From NCBI GenBank assembly GCA_000310025.1, contig FN649741.1:1946771-2010770 (forward strand): a DNA stretch of 64,000 nt, given 5' to 3'. Below the pieces are notes generated by a model. The model did not search any database. It was not told the DNA's origin and saw only the letters and a list, made by a program, of their open reading frames with translations. The translations under genes and the position numbers were made by a program. This DNA is from Ectocarpus siliculosus. Its lineage: Eukaryota > Sar > Phaeophyceae > Ectocarpales > Ectocarpaceae. Positions 13,301-25,262 of this stretch are shown in pieces (the stretch's first letter is position 1; every line of letters starts with the position of its first letter).

Positions 13301-16300
13301 TCGGACGAATCGCTGGCATCCAGACGGAGGACACCCATCCTATTTTGGCAAACAGATATAGGTTTCACCCAGCGAAGCGGACGCCAACGAGAAGCGGTCA
13401 GCACTACACGCCGGACGTGCCCTTTCAATACACCAAAAAGCACAGTATACCAGTCAACATATAGCCTATGCCGAGAACACAAGAGTGCCCTCTTGTTGCT
13501 CCGAACTATTTTCGCGCTGACAGAACGAAAGCATGCATTGTATTGGAGTTCGGCTGTGTGAATCCAAGTCGGATCTTGTCAATTGGACAGGAAAGGCCGT
13601 AGGGTAGGAATGACTTGCGAGCGAAGATTGTGCTATGAGATGGCGGCAGACATCAACCATATGAGTACTACCCCGCACACGACGTAATTTCTGCAGTTTG
13701 TACAGAAAACCGGTTGAACGGCATGTTGAGATGCAACGTTGGAACCGCGATGATATCGGGCATTTCCTATTGCGTCGCCACCGGGAAGAAAGCTGCCAAA
13801 CTTCCGGACGAGAGCCTTGCTATACTACGTATGTTCTGAAGAATCGGCGGCTGATGCCGCCACTCGCCGGCAATTATCAGGAGAAAGAAGGTACTCGTTT
13901 GAAGACAAACCTGGAGCCCGCCGTTTCGTCGAACGCGATGGGGACCTTCCCCGCCAGGATCAGCTCCGGCTTAAACAATAGTGGGAAGTCCAGGAAAACT
14001 GCGTAGTTCTTCGTGATTGCAAAGTCATGCATCATGATAGGCCTCTTGATGCCCACAATGGGAAACTTCCGTCGTCCGATTCCGGTAGGATGACGTCACA
14101 ATACACAAACGAACGAACAGACAAATGAACTTTGGTTAATAAATGTTGGGTGTTGGAAGCTAGCTAACAGTAGCCGCGGTGGCGGCATCCTCGACAACTG
14201 GAGTCATCATCGGGGGGCTTCGTTGATTTCGGCGAGCTGAAAACGGCGAGGGGTATTTGCTCATCTGGATGGGAAGCGTATACACCCGTTATCGATTCAC
14301 ACTAACCCTATTCTCCAACACGGAAAGACTTGAACGGCGCGACATTATTGGGGCGAGTGGCGAGAAACCTGGCGGTGGCTTGGTCTAGCGTCGTTCACAT
14401 GCTTGTGGTTTGCACGTGTATGGTTTCGTTTTCCGTACGACGATACCTCAACTTGGAGTTGGTTCAATAAATTTCCGAGTGGTGGTTTAATCGCCATGTT
14501 TCTGAAGGTCGGTTTGCCATAGAGTACAATGGATCGGATGCTTCCCTAGAAGAAAGGCAACCTCCGTCGATTCTTCGGAGCGGCCTCTTTAGTGACACTT
14601 CTCAATGGACCTCGAGCTTCTCTCTTTTCGTTCAGCCGCGATCTCTTCCTAGACAATTATCATGGCAGTTGTTGTATCACACTGTCCTGAAGCCAAGGGG
14701 CTTCCGTTTGATCAAACTATTTCCTTTCGGGCCAGACTCGTTGCCTTGCGAAACGCGTGAAACGAACAATAAACAAAGTATGGAGTAAGTTGGTGCGTAC
14801 AGAAGTCATTCTGGTAGACAGGTCCGACGGAAACGCGACGAATAAACGACGATGTTGAGCCCTTTCGCAGGGCCCGAAACGTATTGCCTCATGGCACCGC
14901 GAGTCTGTAGCACCGTGTGGCCTGGTCAGATGCGCAGCCTTCACTCGCTCATGACGCCTTAGGAAAATGCTGGTATTGTTGTCGAAACTTTCGGGGCAAA
15001 AGCCGTCGTGCCACAAGGCCAAGTTATGCGAGCCAATCACTCGCACGCTTTTCTTTGGCGGCTTCCAGTTTCCAACTAGGAATCCAACACGACATCAAGG
15101 CTCGTCTCCAGGGTGCCCCCGACGGCTGGGTCCGACACCCCGATCGAGGAGTGTGGCCTGACTAAACAGGCCGCGGTTACGTGGAAGGAGCTGTGCCCGC
15201 ATGTTCAACTGAAGACCTCGCTTCTCAGCTCATTCGATGCTTCGACCTGAACAAGTGTGCCGAAATCTACACTTTGGACAACTCAACCCGAACTTTGAGC
15301 CACATTTAGGCAACACGAACTAGAGTAGTTCTTGCAGATCAAGCTCATCAGCATGACACACATGATATACACGTGATTGAGAATAATACCTTCGGCTTCG
15401 AACTATAGTATTTCAGGGTCCGAAGACGTGAAAGGCGATGACGAAAGCAACAATTTCACCAGGGAAACCCACGGCAAGACAGAGGACCCTTCGGGCTTTA
15501 CACGGCTCAGATCCGGCGAAAATGGTTTCCGTCGTAGTCCAACGTGCGGCGGAAGCTTGTTCACGATTCGCTGAAGTCAAGTTTCGTTCAGGCCGTACCT
15601 GACGCTCCAGTTTTCCGTTCGTGTCCAACACGTAGTAGGTGACGTACGGCTTGGTGTTGTCCTTGAACTGGCGGGGAGACACAATTGACACGGCGAACAA
15701 AGATATCAACATAAAAAGAACATGTTTTCCAACTAGTACAACCAAACGCAGGCAAGCGTTTCGCCATGGGATCCATGGCTACGATGCAGTGAACAATAAT
15801 ACGATTGTCTGGCATCCCTTAAACACATCCGTTAGGATACTAAAGCGGGAGCAAACGAAATGCAAGAGCCAGTGAAAACGATTGGTCTACAGGTCTCTGG
15901 GTGTGTTCTCCATCTACAAACCACACGTGGAAACAATACACGGATTATGGTTGCTCAGGTGGTGCCACGAACAGAAAGTAACTAGAAGCCAGAGATTCAC
16001 GCTTCCCGCAAGGACACGGTAATCAGGGCACCAAATGGGCGCGTGTTTCCGAGCAGGGAGGAACCATGTCAGACACTGCTCGGCCTTTTAATTGGCAATG
16101 AATAGCGGCATTCGCCAACACAGACCAATCAGTGTTGAAAGCCCACCGGCTCCACAGCACCTTTCCCAACAAGTTACTCCCGACAGAGGGCTAGGCGATT
16201 GATCGTCGCGGCCGGTGAACAGAGTCTACGGCCTCAGGGAGGCTCAAATGGATGTCCACTACGAACAATATGCCTTGGCTACTCACACTAACTCTTTCTC

Positions 16301-19300
16301 CCACAGAGTCTACATATCCCGCATGACCTTGTCGGTTGACACGGTTGGGTGTCATTCTCCCACGCGCAGCGGACACGGCTGCGAACTTCGCGCCCAGCGC
16401 TGTACCACCGCGGGCAGCAGAAACATCTTTTAAGTAGGTTAACATCCCAAACATTCGGAACCAAGCCCACGTTGTGGTGTGACACAGTCATCCAAATACA
16501 GGGAAGGACGCAACATGAACACAACGTCTTGCAAGCTACGATGCACATCTTATCCGCCCATTGATAGCGTAGCGGGTTGCCGTACACCTGGTCGGGGTTC
16601 AGCTCTATGTGGGAACGTGCTGGTTATTTTGCTATGGAAGAAAACTTGGAAAGTAGAGAGAGTTCCTGAGAGTCATGGTACGCCCTGAATTCCATATGTC
16701 GAGATATAGACGGAAATCCTTACGTGTACGCCGATCAATAGAATAGAACAGAATGGGTGGCACCAATGCGTGCCGAAGCCTCTGGTAAGTAATATAACAC
16801 ACCGTTCTTCAGTGCAACAACCTGATACCTGGTAGCCAAACGCGTGCAGCTTGCCAGTGTCCGGGTCTTTCTTGGGGTGAGCCGTGAACGGTGCCTTCAT
16901 CTGGCCGTCGAAAGTAGCCTGACCGATCGTCTCAATCACCCCGTCACACATGACGCGGAGGGCGTATGGAAGACCTCCCTCACATAGCGCAAAGAGACGA
17001 CCTACGATATTCAAATGTACCGGTAGCAAGAAAAACGGTGGAAACAAAGAAACGGACGTTGCCTTACGGCGTCTGTTCGCGAAAACACGGTGTGAGAACG
17101 GAAACTTGTCGGGCGCGTTAGACAGGTGGTGGACGTAAGCGAGACTGTGAAGGATATTCTAGCCAACCGAGCTAGCCATGTATTGAAAAGAGAGAGGGAA
17201 GGGATGGGCGCGGGGAGATTAAAGGCAACAAGACAGGGGACAAAACAAGGGAAATCTCTCAAAGGTCATACATGTACGAGCCTTCCATATCCTTTTTCAG
17301 ACAATACGCCGGAATGACGATTCTTTTACCTTCTTTGTGTGGAAACGAAACAAACAATGCAACTCAGTTTGACCCCTGGGCCTTGTGGTGTCCACGTCCC
17401 TTCCTTCGGAAATCTCGACAAAAAAAAACGAAAGCCAGCATGCTAGGTGAAATTCAAATCAATGTCAACTCGGAGCAGCTCCCCCCCGTCCTGTCAGTGT
17501 ACGTCGCCAAAGCGTCACGCCACTTCCAATTCCGTAACTCCGCCACTCCGAATAGAGTACGTGAAAGCGTGAAACGTCTATTCTCATGCGGACTCGGAAA
17601 GGCGAGGCTTCCTTCCGTCACCATGACCTCCCCGGCATCGTTGTGGACAGAGGTGAGATCAACAGGAAACGTGTTTGTGGGTCGGAGATATTATTGTCCT
17701 CAGCCACGTGTTCGCTAGGGGTTGAGGTGTGGCTTCCGTGTTGCAGATGAAATAGTCCAATCGCCACTGAATCCACCTTTACCAGTTGCCGAATCACAAA
17801 GAAAACGGTATATATCTCGTCTATGAGATCCGGCCGATATACCGTTGTCTCCGAAGATAACAGCAACCCAACAAGAGTAACATCCGGCCCAACAACAGAA
17901 AACACTTTAGTAACATGTGCACCTGCGTGGAAGTCGAGGCTGGTGTTGGCGGTCGTTTCCAGAGCGGCATCCAAGTCAGGGACTATCCCGAGCTTGACCT
18001 TAAGAGAGCTAAGTAACATCTTCGGGATGACCACCATAGACGCCATGTCTCCGAAGCTACGAAACAACGATGAAGAGAGCACACGGGCATGCCACGAAAT
18101 GAGGTCAACCTCAAACTACGCTCGCGTGTGCACGTTTTCGTCGTTTCATGACTTTGGTTTGATGGTACCGTGGCTAAGTGGGATGAGATACCACACGACG
18201 AGAAATCGGAACTGCCGACAGGAACCTCATCTAGGTGGCGCAATCCTTGCTCCGCACACCCACCACCGTACTCGCCAATACGAAAGAGTCTCACGTTCAA
18301 GACATCAAGTCAAACGAAACACTCCAAACCATCACAACTGGGACCTCCCAGTAAAATGCTTGGCTTCGAGCCCTCGCAATGAGCTATATAGTCGTCATCT
18401 GATATCCCCAGAGGAGAGACACGTACGTCGAAATAACTATGAGACTCTCAGGTGGTGGCACCTTCCGCACTCTATTCAACGCTGTGCCCACGACTTATCT
18501 AAAAAAAATGTCAGCAGCGCAGAATAGTCACCGAGGGGCCTCAATCGGATGGCAGCAACACAATTTTCGAGCCCTACCAATCGTCATCAGACCGCACGTT
18601 TGTCATTTCCGTCTCTCTTTCTTACTTCATGGCCACGGGTTCGCCCGCCTCCTCCTCGGCCCTTAGCTTCTCCGTCCTCACATACCGGTTGGAGTACGTT
18701 GCCTTTCCGGCCTTGATCTGGACGCTGTGAACCTGGCGTTTCGTGGCACCTTTAGAATATACTGACTTCGTGCATGATGCAAGCCCAGGAAGGAAATTCT
18801 GGACTCTCAGGCCTCGAGAGAGGAGCGGGGGCAGGCTGAGAGGAAAATCCGAAACTATGTAGAAATGAAACCCTCTCATAGTGAAAAGACTAAATAAAAC
18901 AGCCTAGGCCTGGACAGCGCTATTGTATTAAGTACGTGTGTAGACGGAGGGGAGAAAGTGCACATTCTTCTCGCACTGAAAATCGAAGGCAACGCACCGC
19001 TGGTGTGCGACTATGTTTGGAAGCATGAACGATAAATGAAAAGTATTCATGAGTAAGCGAGTGTGGAGATGACAACATAACTGTGGCCAAAAATCTGAGC
19101 AGAAGTTGGCTACGGTATGTGGACAACACGGGTCTCCCACAGTTTCTACAGTTTTGCTAAACCGCCCACGGGGAATGCCACCGGCAACCCATGGGGAGCC
19201 CTTGAGGGCCCATAAACCGTCAATGGGTGCTCTTCAACCGGAACCAGTGTGCTAAACAACACCGTAGATAACCTGCTTCGGAAGGGGCATTGAAACGGCA

Positions 19301-21657
19301 ACCAACTAACGCTATCCCTAACCCTAACCCCAAGTCCACACGATACGTGCTAGGTTGGCGCTGGCTAAGTTCAATGTAGATTGACGTGCCGGTGGCAAAG
19401 TTCTAGGTTGATATGCCGTGGCGAAGTTCTAGGTTGAAGTGCCCACGGGCAGTTCATGGGCTGCCCATGGGCCCACCCATAAACTGCCCATGGGTGCCCC
19501 ATGGGTGCCCCATGGGCGGTTTTGCGAAACTGTCAGTAGTGTGGGAGATTGGACAACACAGAGCACCAGACAAAGTCGACTTCAAACAAATACCAATGGT
19601 ACAGGATCTCCACAACATAGGAAGATGGCCTCACTGCTGTGTGTTTGTGGTGCAAGACATTTTCAAAAACAGAGGGCTGTTCCACGGACCCGCAGCGCTA
19701 AATACCGGCAGTACATCGCGGAACGCCCAAATACCGGCACTGTTGCTGGGCCGTGCCAGCAGAACTCACCGGCGGTACCGGGCAGCCAGCATACTCAAAA
19801 CGGCATTCCATAGCGGGATCATTTGCGGTTTAACGAGGCTACAGGGAAACAAACCCAGAGCCCCCGAACGCAAGGGATACTCCGTAATTCAGTCGTCTTG
19901 TCGTTCTTGGCAACCCTCTTCAAGCTACAGCTCACCATGCCATCTCCGTCGTACCAGTGATAGCCGGCCTTCGGTTTGAATTTGGGGTTTGGCCCGTTCC
20001 GAGCCAGCGTTCCGTTCAGAGCCTCTGGAAGCGCTCCCACGACCTCGCATGCTCTGGTCGTCTCTTCGTCTACCGGGGCGTAGACCTTGGACAAGAAGAG
20101 GTTGTCCTTGTCCTAGATTTGGAATAAATTCGAAGGAAATGTCAATCATTGCATAAACCGCCGTGGGTGATTAGGTGCCAGAGGAAAAACCGAAAATTCG
20201 AATTTGAATGAACGATTGGTGATACAGAGTAGTGCCCACCAGTAGCGCCAGAATGCGCCCGCCACCGGCGCTCAACCAGCACCACGGAGGAACCACTACT
20301 GCAATACTATTGCAAAAATATTGGTTGAGGTTTGGTAGACTGTTCGAGTCAAAAACACAACCAAATTATTTTCTACTTGTATCTACGGTGTGTGAACTGC
20401 TCTTCTGTTGAGGTTGGGGGACGTCACAAACGCAGCTGGCAGCCAGCCGCCGTGGGTTGGGCCTTCTGCCTGCTTCTATTTTAACCTTGCAGGACCGCTT
20501 GCATGACACTGCTGTTGTGCTCTCATGAAGTCACGCTCCGGAGGTCGCCTGAATGTGAAGCAATGGAGGGAAAAAAATCGATGAAGTGTGTGCTTTGGCA
20601 CAACTTTCTCTGGCGGCAGCAAATCTTTTGTCGCGCCTCCTTCTCAGGGGCACGCTGGGGGCACGTCGGTACATTACCGCGGATGAACGAGGGCCGCCAG
20701 TCGCCCGTGGCACGTGTAATCGACGCCCAAAGTCACCGCGACTGCCTCTACTTCGCGGAGAGACATTCCACCAACGATCGCCTTCGTAGAAATACAACAA
20801 TCAATCCTGCTTGCACCACGCATAAATACACAGCTCAAACACAGCGCACATTGGATTCCTAAGCATTCCCACACAACATGAAAGCAACCACGGTACAAAT
20901 AATGAGAGCGAGCCATCGCGCAGCGAGTTGCAGCAGTAGGTTCTGCGGTTGAGATGCAACAACCACGCCCACGCAACACGGACGTGAGAAATTGAATTCG
21001 ACCATATTACCCCGCACATGGCGTGGTTCAGTTGTGTACCGAACTGGCTCCACCGAAGGTTGCGATGCACGATACTGCTGTCCGCCGTGATAACCTTGGC
21101 CATGTCCTCTTACGGCGCCCACGGAAGGCAACTGGTCAAACTCCCGTAGGAGGATTACAAAGGGTACCTGGTGATTTCCTTACTGCTTCATTACACCCAC
21201 ATCACCAAGGCTACCGCAATCATTGCCGGCCTGAAACGAAGAAATATTCGCCGCTTGCGTGCGTGCCCTCGACGCCGTCAAACACAGCCAGGGAGCTACC
21301 TGGAATACCTCTGGTTTCAGCTGCATAGAGAACTGCACTGAGACTAACTCAATTTCATTGGAGCCGGTTAGCGCCGTCGATGCATACAATAAGGGCCCAC
21401 CACCGCAGTCGGTACTACTGCTGTGTGCTCCTAGAAATGACACACGAACAGCGAAGAGACGGGGCAACACACAACCAGCGGTAAGAACAGGTCCAAAGGG
21501 TTGACATTGCTGACATCTTCGCTCTCTACAGCACGCATTGTGAATCGCCTACCAGTAAAAACTCGCTGGTCTGCTTTTAGATCCAGCACATGTGGCTCAC
21601 CGGCCAATTGAAGATCCACTCGACGGGCTTGAAGGCCATCTGGAGCACCTTGCTCAT
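10380..21657 (-). CDS. Carotenoid cleavage dioxygenase (RPE65/CCD family), complete 12-exon gene
   Basis: Predicted Fe(II)-dependent dioxygenase that splits carotenoid double bonds to apocarotenoids; closest in motifs to plant CCD1/NCED types. Exons in transcript order: 21601-21657, 19936-20112, 18626-18732, 17923-18056, 16829-17001, 15599-15667, 13911-14065, 13276-13339, 12335-12500, 11777-11988, 11099-11264, 10380-10510. They total 1611 nt, 536 residues plus TAA, with every junction in frame. Visible motifs: NGPNP and HWYDGDGM (exon 2), EGGLPYAL and FTAHPK (exon 5), MMHDFAIT (exon 7), LHVLNAWEE (exon 9), [10 protein letters not shown] (exon 11), [10 protein letters not shown] (exon 12). The four iron ligands fall at about H200, H252, H318 and H522. 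The start is the ATG of MSKVLQ, conserved in the paralogue downstream. Length is normal for the family. Most introns are 0.5-1.5 kb with GT donors; exons 7, 9 and 10 use AAG acceptors with weak pyrimidine tracts. No transit peptide is obvious. The exon set is well supported; exact acceptors at exons 7 and 9 are inferred. Confidence 0.92.
19130..19549. mobile_element. 420-bp inverted-repeat element rich in CCCATGGG palindromes, with telomere-like core
   Basis: The ends form imperfect terminal inverted repeats of about 35 bp: the left reads gtctcccac ... agttttgctaaaccgccca and the right end is its approximate reverse complement. A 10-bp direct repeat, tggacaacac, flanks both sides (19120-19129 and 19550-19559) and looks like a target-site duplication. 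Inside are several cccatggg palindromes and the telomere-like ccctaaccctaacccc. It sits in intron 2 of the complete dioxygenase gene, while the paralogous intron near 3870-3890 lacks it. It has no coding capacity, so it is best called a non-autonomous, MITE-like element. Confidence 0.8.
20586..20800 (+). repeat. Degenerate repeat, inverted partner at 22.60-22.83 kb
   Basis: Blocks such as tttctctggc, ttgtcgcgc, cgtcggtacatt and tcgacgccca occur here and, in the same order, on the opposite strand at about 22600-22830. The predicted proteins share a hydrophobic leucine-rich stretch but are frameshifted relative to each other. It could be a decayed exon or transposon piece. It lies in intron 1 of the complete dioxygenase gene. 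Confidence 0.55.
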
Positions 21658-22599
21658 ACTGCTGTATGCTTCGTGCCGTATGTACTTCACGTCGTTGTTA
21701 TGTGGCTGTTTCCGCAGTAGACAAGGTCGCTGCCTCCACCCTGATCGATACTTCGGGTTGTGCGGAGTTGAAAGCAGCTTGGCCAAGGCAGACCAAGACG
21801 AACAGAGAGGCGAGTTGAAGTATTCAGTGGTGGTGCCGGTGCCCACAGTCTACAAGTAGGTACTTTTGTAGAAGATTCACGCCAGCTCATGCGCCGTTGT
21901 AAGCTTCAAAGGCCCTTGCTCCAAGGAAAAAAATCAGGAATTTCTCGTCTACGAAATCTCCGTAGATATTCGCGTGGTACGCGACATACGTCAGTATTTA
22001 TTCGCGAGGTGTACATGAGATGTGTGAACGGTGGCCATCTGGCGCTTTCACGATAGCCCCGCGTGGTAGGCAACACACGGTGCACATACCCTGTGTCAAT
22101 TGGAGTCTTGTAAGGCAAGATGCAGGAGTGGGTACAGTACACAACTGAGAGGAAGCCTGTCGGCAGAAGGCAGTGTTCGGTTTCCTTTCAACGTGTTTGT
22201 TCCCGCCCCCCGCCGCCCCCCTCAGGTGTTGTCCGGTGCTGCTGCGTTCTATGTGAGCATCAACCGCACACTTCCTACCGTTGTGTGCCGATTGCAGTCT
22301 GGTAGATAGAAGAGCGAGATCCCGGTGGGGGGTTAATCAAGACTTCAGTAGTATCTATCTACCTACGAGCTGCGGTATGGTATAGCATGTGAGCCGAACG
22401 CTAAATACCTGCTGTTCCGTTACATATGGTGCGTGGATGTGCCTGCGTACAAGCTCCTCTTAGTCAAATAGCAAAATTGTACAATGTTTGTGCTGTGATA
22501 TTGTCGTATACCAACGTCCGAAGGTGGCCAATGCTCACCGCAGCTACGTCAGTATCTACAAGCACGATGGCCCAAGTTCATGTGCCCAAGTTGATCTCC

Positions 22600-22830
22600 C
22601 CGGGTGTTGCGCCGCGCCGTTCCCGTATTTGATTGGTCGCGACACCCACGAAATAGAGCCAGCTGACCATGGGCGTCGACCAAACGCACCACGGACACAT
22701 GAAGGATTCCGGGCAGCAGCACGACAATGTACCGACGCACCTCCTGAGTAAGCCGGAGAAAGAAGCGCGACAAGAGGTACGACACTGCTGCCAGAGAAAG
22801 AATCCGTCTTGGTGGACGCATAAACTGCTG
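22600..22830 (-). repeat. Degenerate repeat, inverted partner of 20.59-20.80 kb
   Basis: Reverse-strand counterpart of the block in dioxygenase intron 1. This copy has a longer open frame (LSLAAVSYLLSR then FFLRLTQEVRRYIVVLLPG), which reads like a membrane segment. No homologue is recognised and no flanking splice sites were resolved. Confidence 0.5.
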
Positions 22831-23449
22831 CAGCACAATAGGTACATAAATGTCGTTGTGGCCACCCGCCTACTTCACAGTACGATCAGTGTTGCAATAA
22901 GATGGCTGAAGATGGCGATGAGTCCTGAACTTCTTCCTTTCTGTTCAAGGCGCGGCCGTCGAAGGCGCCGGAAGGTCCCGAAGGTACATAGCGTCATTCA
23001 AATGAATCTCTGTCCGGAACCAACTCTTACACCTTTATTGGGACGTTGGTGTGACATGGCCTCCCGACACGAAAAAGACAACAGTCGTAGTAGCGTGAGG
23101 TGTATACGCCGATCTCGGTTTTAGGCCTGGCGTGGCCTCCTCGCTAAGAACACAGTGTACGGTACATGCATCAATCTCGACCGTTCCCCCCGTGCAGAGC
23201 ATGAGGCGCTGGCATGTTGTCTCCATCCGGTATATTTGTAAGACTAATTGTTTTGTCCAGACTATTGCTTGTGTGTGCATTGATATTTGGATTCTGTATT
23301 CCGACAGGACTGTGTCAAGAGGTATCGCAGATAGGAACTGATACGTAGTTACCCTGGGTTGGGTTTATTGTTGCTTCTCGCCGCGGGTCTCACACACAAG
23401 GGTATAACGAACACTTAGGGGGTATCCCTCGAGGGAATCCGTGTTGGAG

Positions 23450-24018
23450 ATGAGTGGCGCAGATGCTGGAGCCGATTCCGCCGACGGTGTGCGAGGCAGC
23501 TTCAACGATCTGGAGGGCAAAGTCTCTAGCATCTGAGGCCAAGTGCAGGAGCTGACGGGCAGGCCAAGTGCAGGGGCTGACGGACCTGCTGCCAGCCGCC
23601 ATTGCAAAGGGAGAGAAAGAGGGGGAGTCCGGCGGCGTCACAGTGGGTGCTGTCGCTGCGGGTGCTACGTCTGCCCTCGGTCTGCTGGAAGAGGGGCAGC
23701 ACAACGAGGGAATCACGCCGCCCACCAGCACACGAGAGGAGAAGCACCAGACTGTGAGCCAGCCTGGTAATGTCATGGACCCCCGCTGGAGTGGGCCCGG
23801 GTACAGGACCGGGCAGCGGAGACGTCGAGAGGTCACTCCCCCAAGAGACGCCTGCTGCGGTGGGCGTTTGCATTGACTACACAGCTGCAGAAGAGATCAC
23901 CAGCAGTAGGCCGGTTGCGGAAGACGAGCCAGTGTGGGCGTTTCAGGTCCCTGCAAACGGTGGGTTTGATAGATCTTTAGCACCGAATATCTCTACAAGA
24001 TATAGGCAGCGCTGGTAA
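23450..24018 (+). pseudogene. Decayed open frame, unknown protein
   Basis: Translations in successive frames look coding: an acidic start with FNDLEGKVSSI followed by an in-frame stop, then in another frame QELTG and LTDLLPAAIAKGEKEGE, then an Ala/Gly stretch, then VERSLPQETPAAVGV and EEITSSRPVAEDEPVWAFQ in a third frame. At least one stop and two frame changes are needed to read through. A short coiled-coil opening is possible. No family is recognised; it may be a retroelement gag-like remnant or chance. Confidence 0.3.
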
Positions 24019-24775
24019 AGGTGCAGCCGCCCCCTGAAGGCACTGGTCGAAGAGTCCGAGCAACATGCTCATCGCGTCGGGACAAGCGGTGTGGCGTTGG
24101 AGAGGGTGCCGAGAACGGCACACCAAGTGCGCCTGTTCACCGCGGGAAAGTGCTTGCGTCTAGAGAGCTGGGGAAGCATGCAACCCCACCACACTGTCGA
24201 TGCGCCATCGAAACAACCAACACAAGCTATTTGTGGGACGATGAGAAGATGGACGCGGTGGGGTGACGTAGTAAATAACATCGGTACATCCAGCGGTTGC
24301 ATCGGTCGGCATCGCGCAAAACCTCGTAGGTATACCTGGGGATCGTGGCGGCGAGCAACGCGAGCATACAGAAAAGGCAGTGCTGGCAATCATGGCGGCA
24401 AGCCATAACGAGGAGCTGGATGTGACACGGGAGGCCTTGTAAAATCAGGCGGGGGAAAGAAACTGACGCCGTATGGTCACTGCGCGCATTCCATCTACAC
24501 GCAGCACACACAGCAACAGCAGCAGCAGGACATGGTGGAGATGGCCACCATAGCAGCAGCGTGGAAGGGTGGAGTCACAGAAAACGGCCGAAAGGCCGTG
24601 TGTCCTTAGTTGCGACGGAAGGGGCGTGGTGGGGGCAAAAAATTGAGAACGCGGCGGAATGATCGTGTGCCCGTAGCCATGGCGGAAGGGGCATGGGAGG
24701 GCAACAATCAATGCAGCCCCATGGCGCGTCGGAAGGGGCGTGGGGGGGGATGTACTCATTGTCGTACGTAGTCGT

Positions 24776-25262
24776 TAGACCATTGACCTCGCATCCCTAC
24801 AAAACCGGGACGGAGCACGCCGGGTTCTCACCGGACCAGGCTCTCACGTCACCAAGCGCGAAGCACCGTGAGGTATTCGGCGAGTCGCGTGAAAGGTGCG
24901 CTGCATCCTGCTAAGGGTGTGCGGCATAGTGTGCTTCATTCCTTGCGTACGGATGACAGCTGCCTATAACTTTATTTATTTTCTGGTGCTTTCATTTCCA
25001 GAGACAGTTATAAGCAACGTGGAAATGCCTCGAGGATGCTTGACCAATTTAACACAACGTGGTGCGATCATCCCCTTTGCACGGAGTGATCGTTCTCGGC
25101 CCCACACAACATTAATCTACAAGACAACCATTCATTGCTACCGAAAAAAGAAAGCAGAGGCAAAAAAGCGGAACGGTGGTTGCCAAGCTCACGAAGTGAT
25201 CGGCTTGTTTTACAACATCGCTGCCAAGGGACGAAAACCCTACCCCGATGGCAAACCTCGGA
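24776..25262 (+). repeat. About 490-bp block duplicated at 41.83-42.39 kb
   Basis: Begins near cgtagtcgttagaccattga and includes ggctctcacgtcaccaagcg, gcatcctgctaagggtgt and cacaacgtggtgcgatcatc. The same order recurs in direct orientation at about 41826-42389. It ends in a unit, gacgaaaaccctaccccgat, that appears once here and twice in the other copy. Flanking tandem G-rich sequence is found at both sites, so the duplicated unit may be part of a larger transposon. Confidence 0.8.

Noticed and set aside
17823-18527. 234-codon plus-strand open frame
   Set aside because: It lies antisense across a dioxygenase exon and its introns, shows no domain, and the minus-strand exon is strongly supported by the paralogue.
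19312-19340. Chromosome end (telomere)
   Set aside because: Only two or three ttaggg-type units, interrupted and inside a transposable element.
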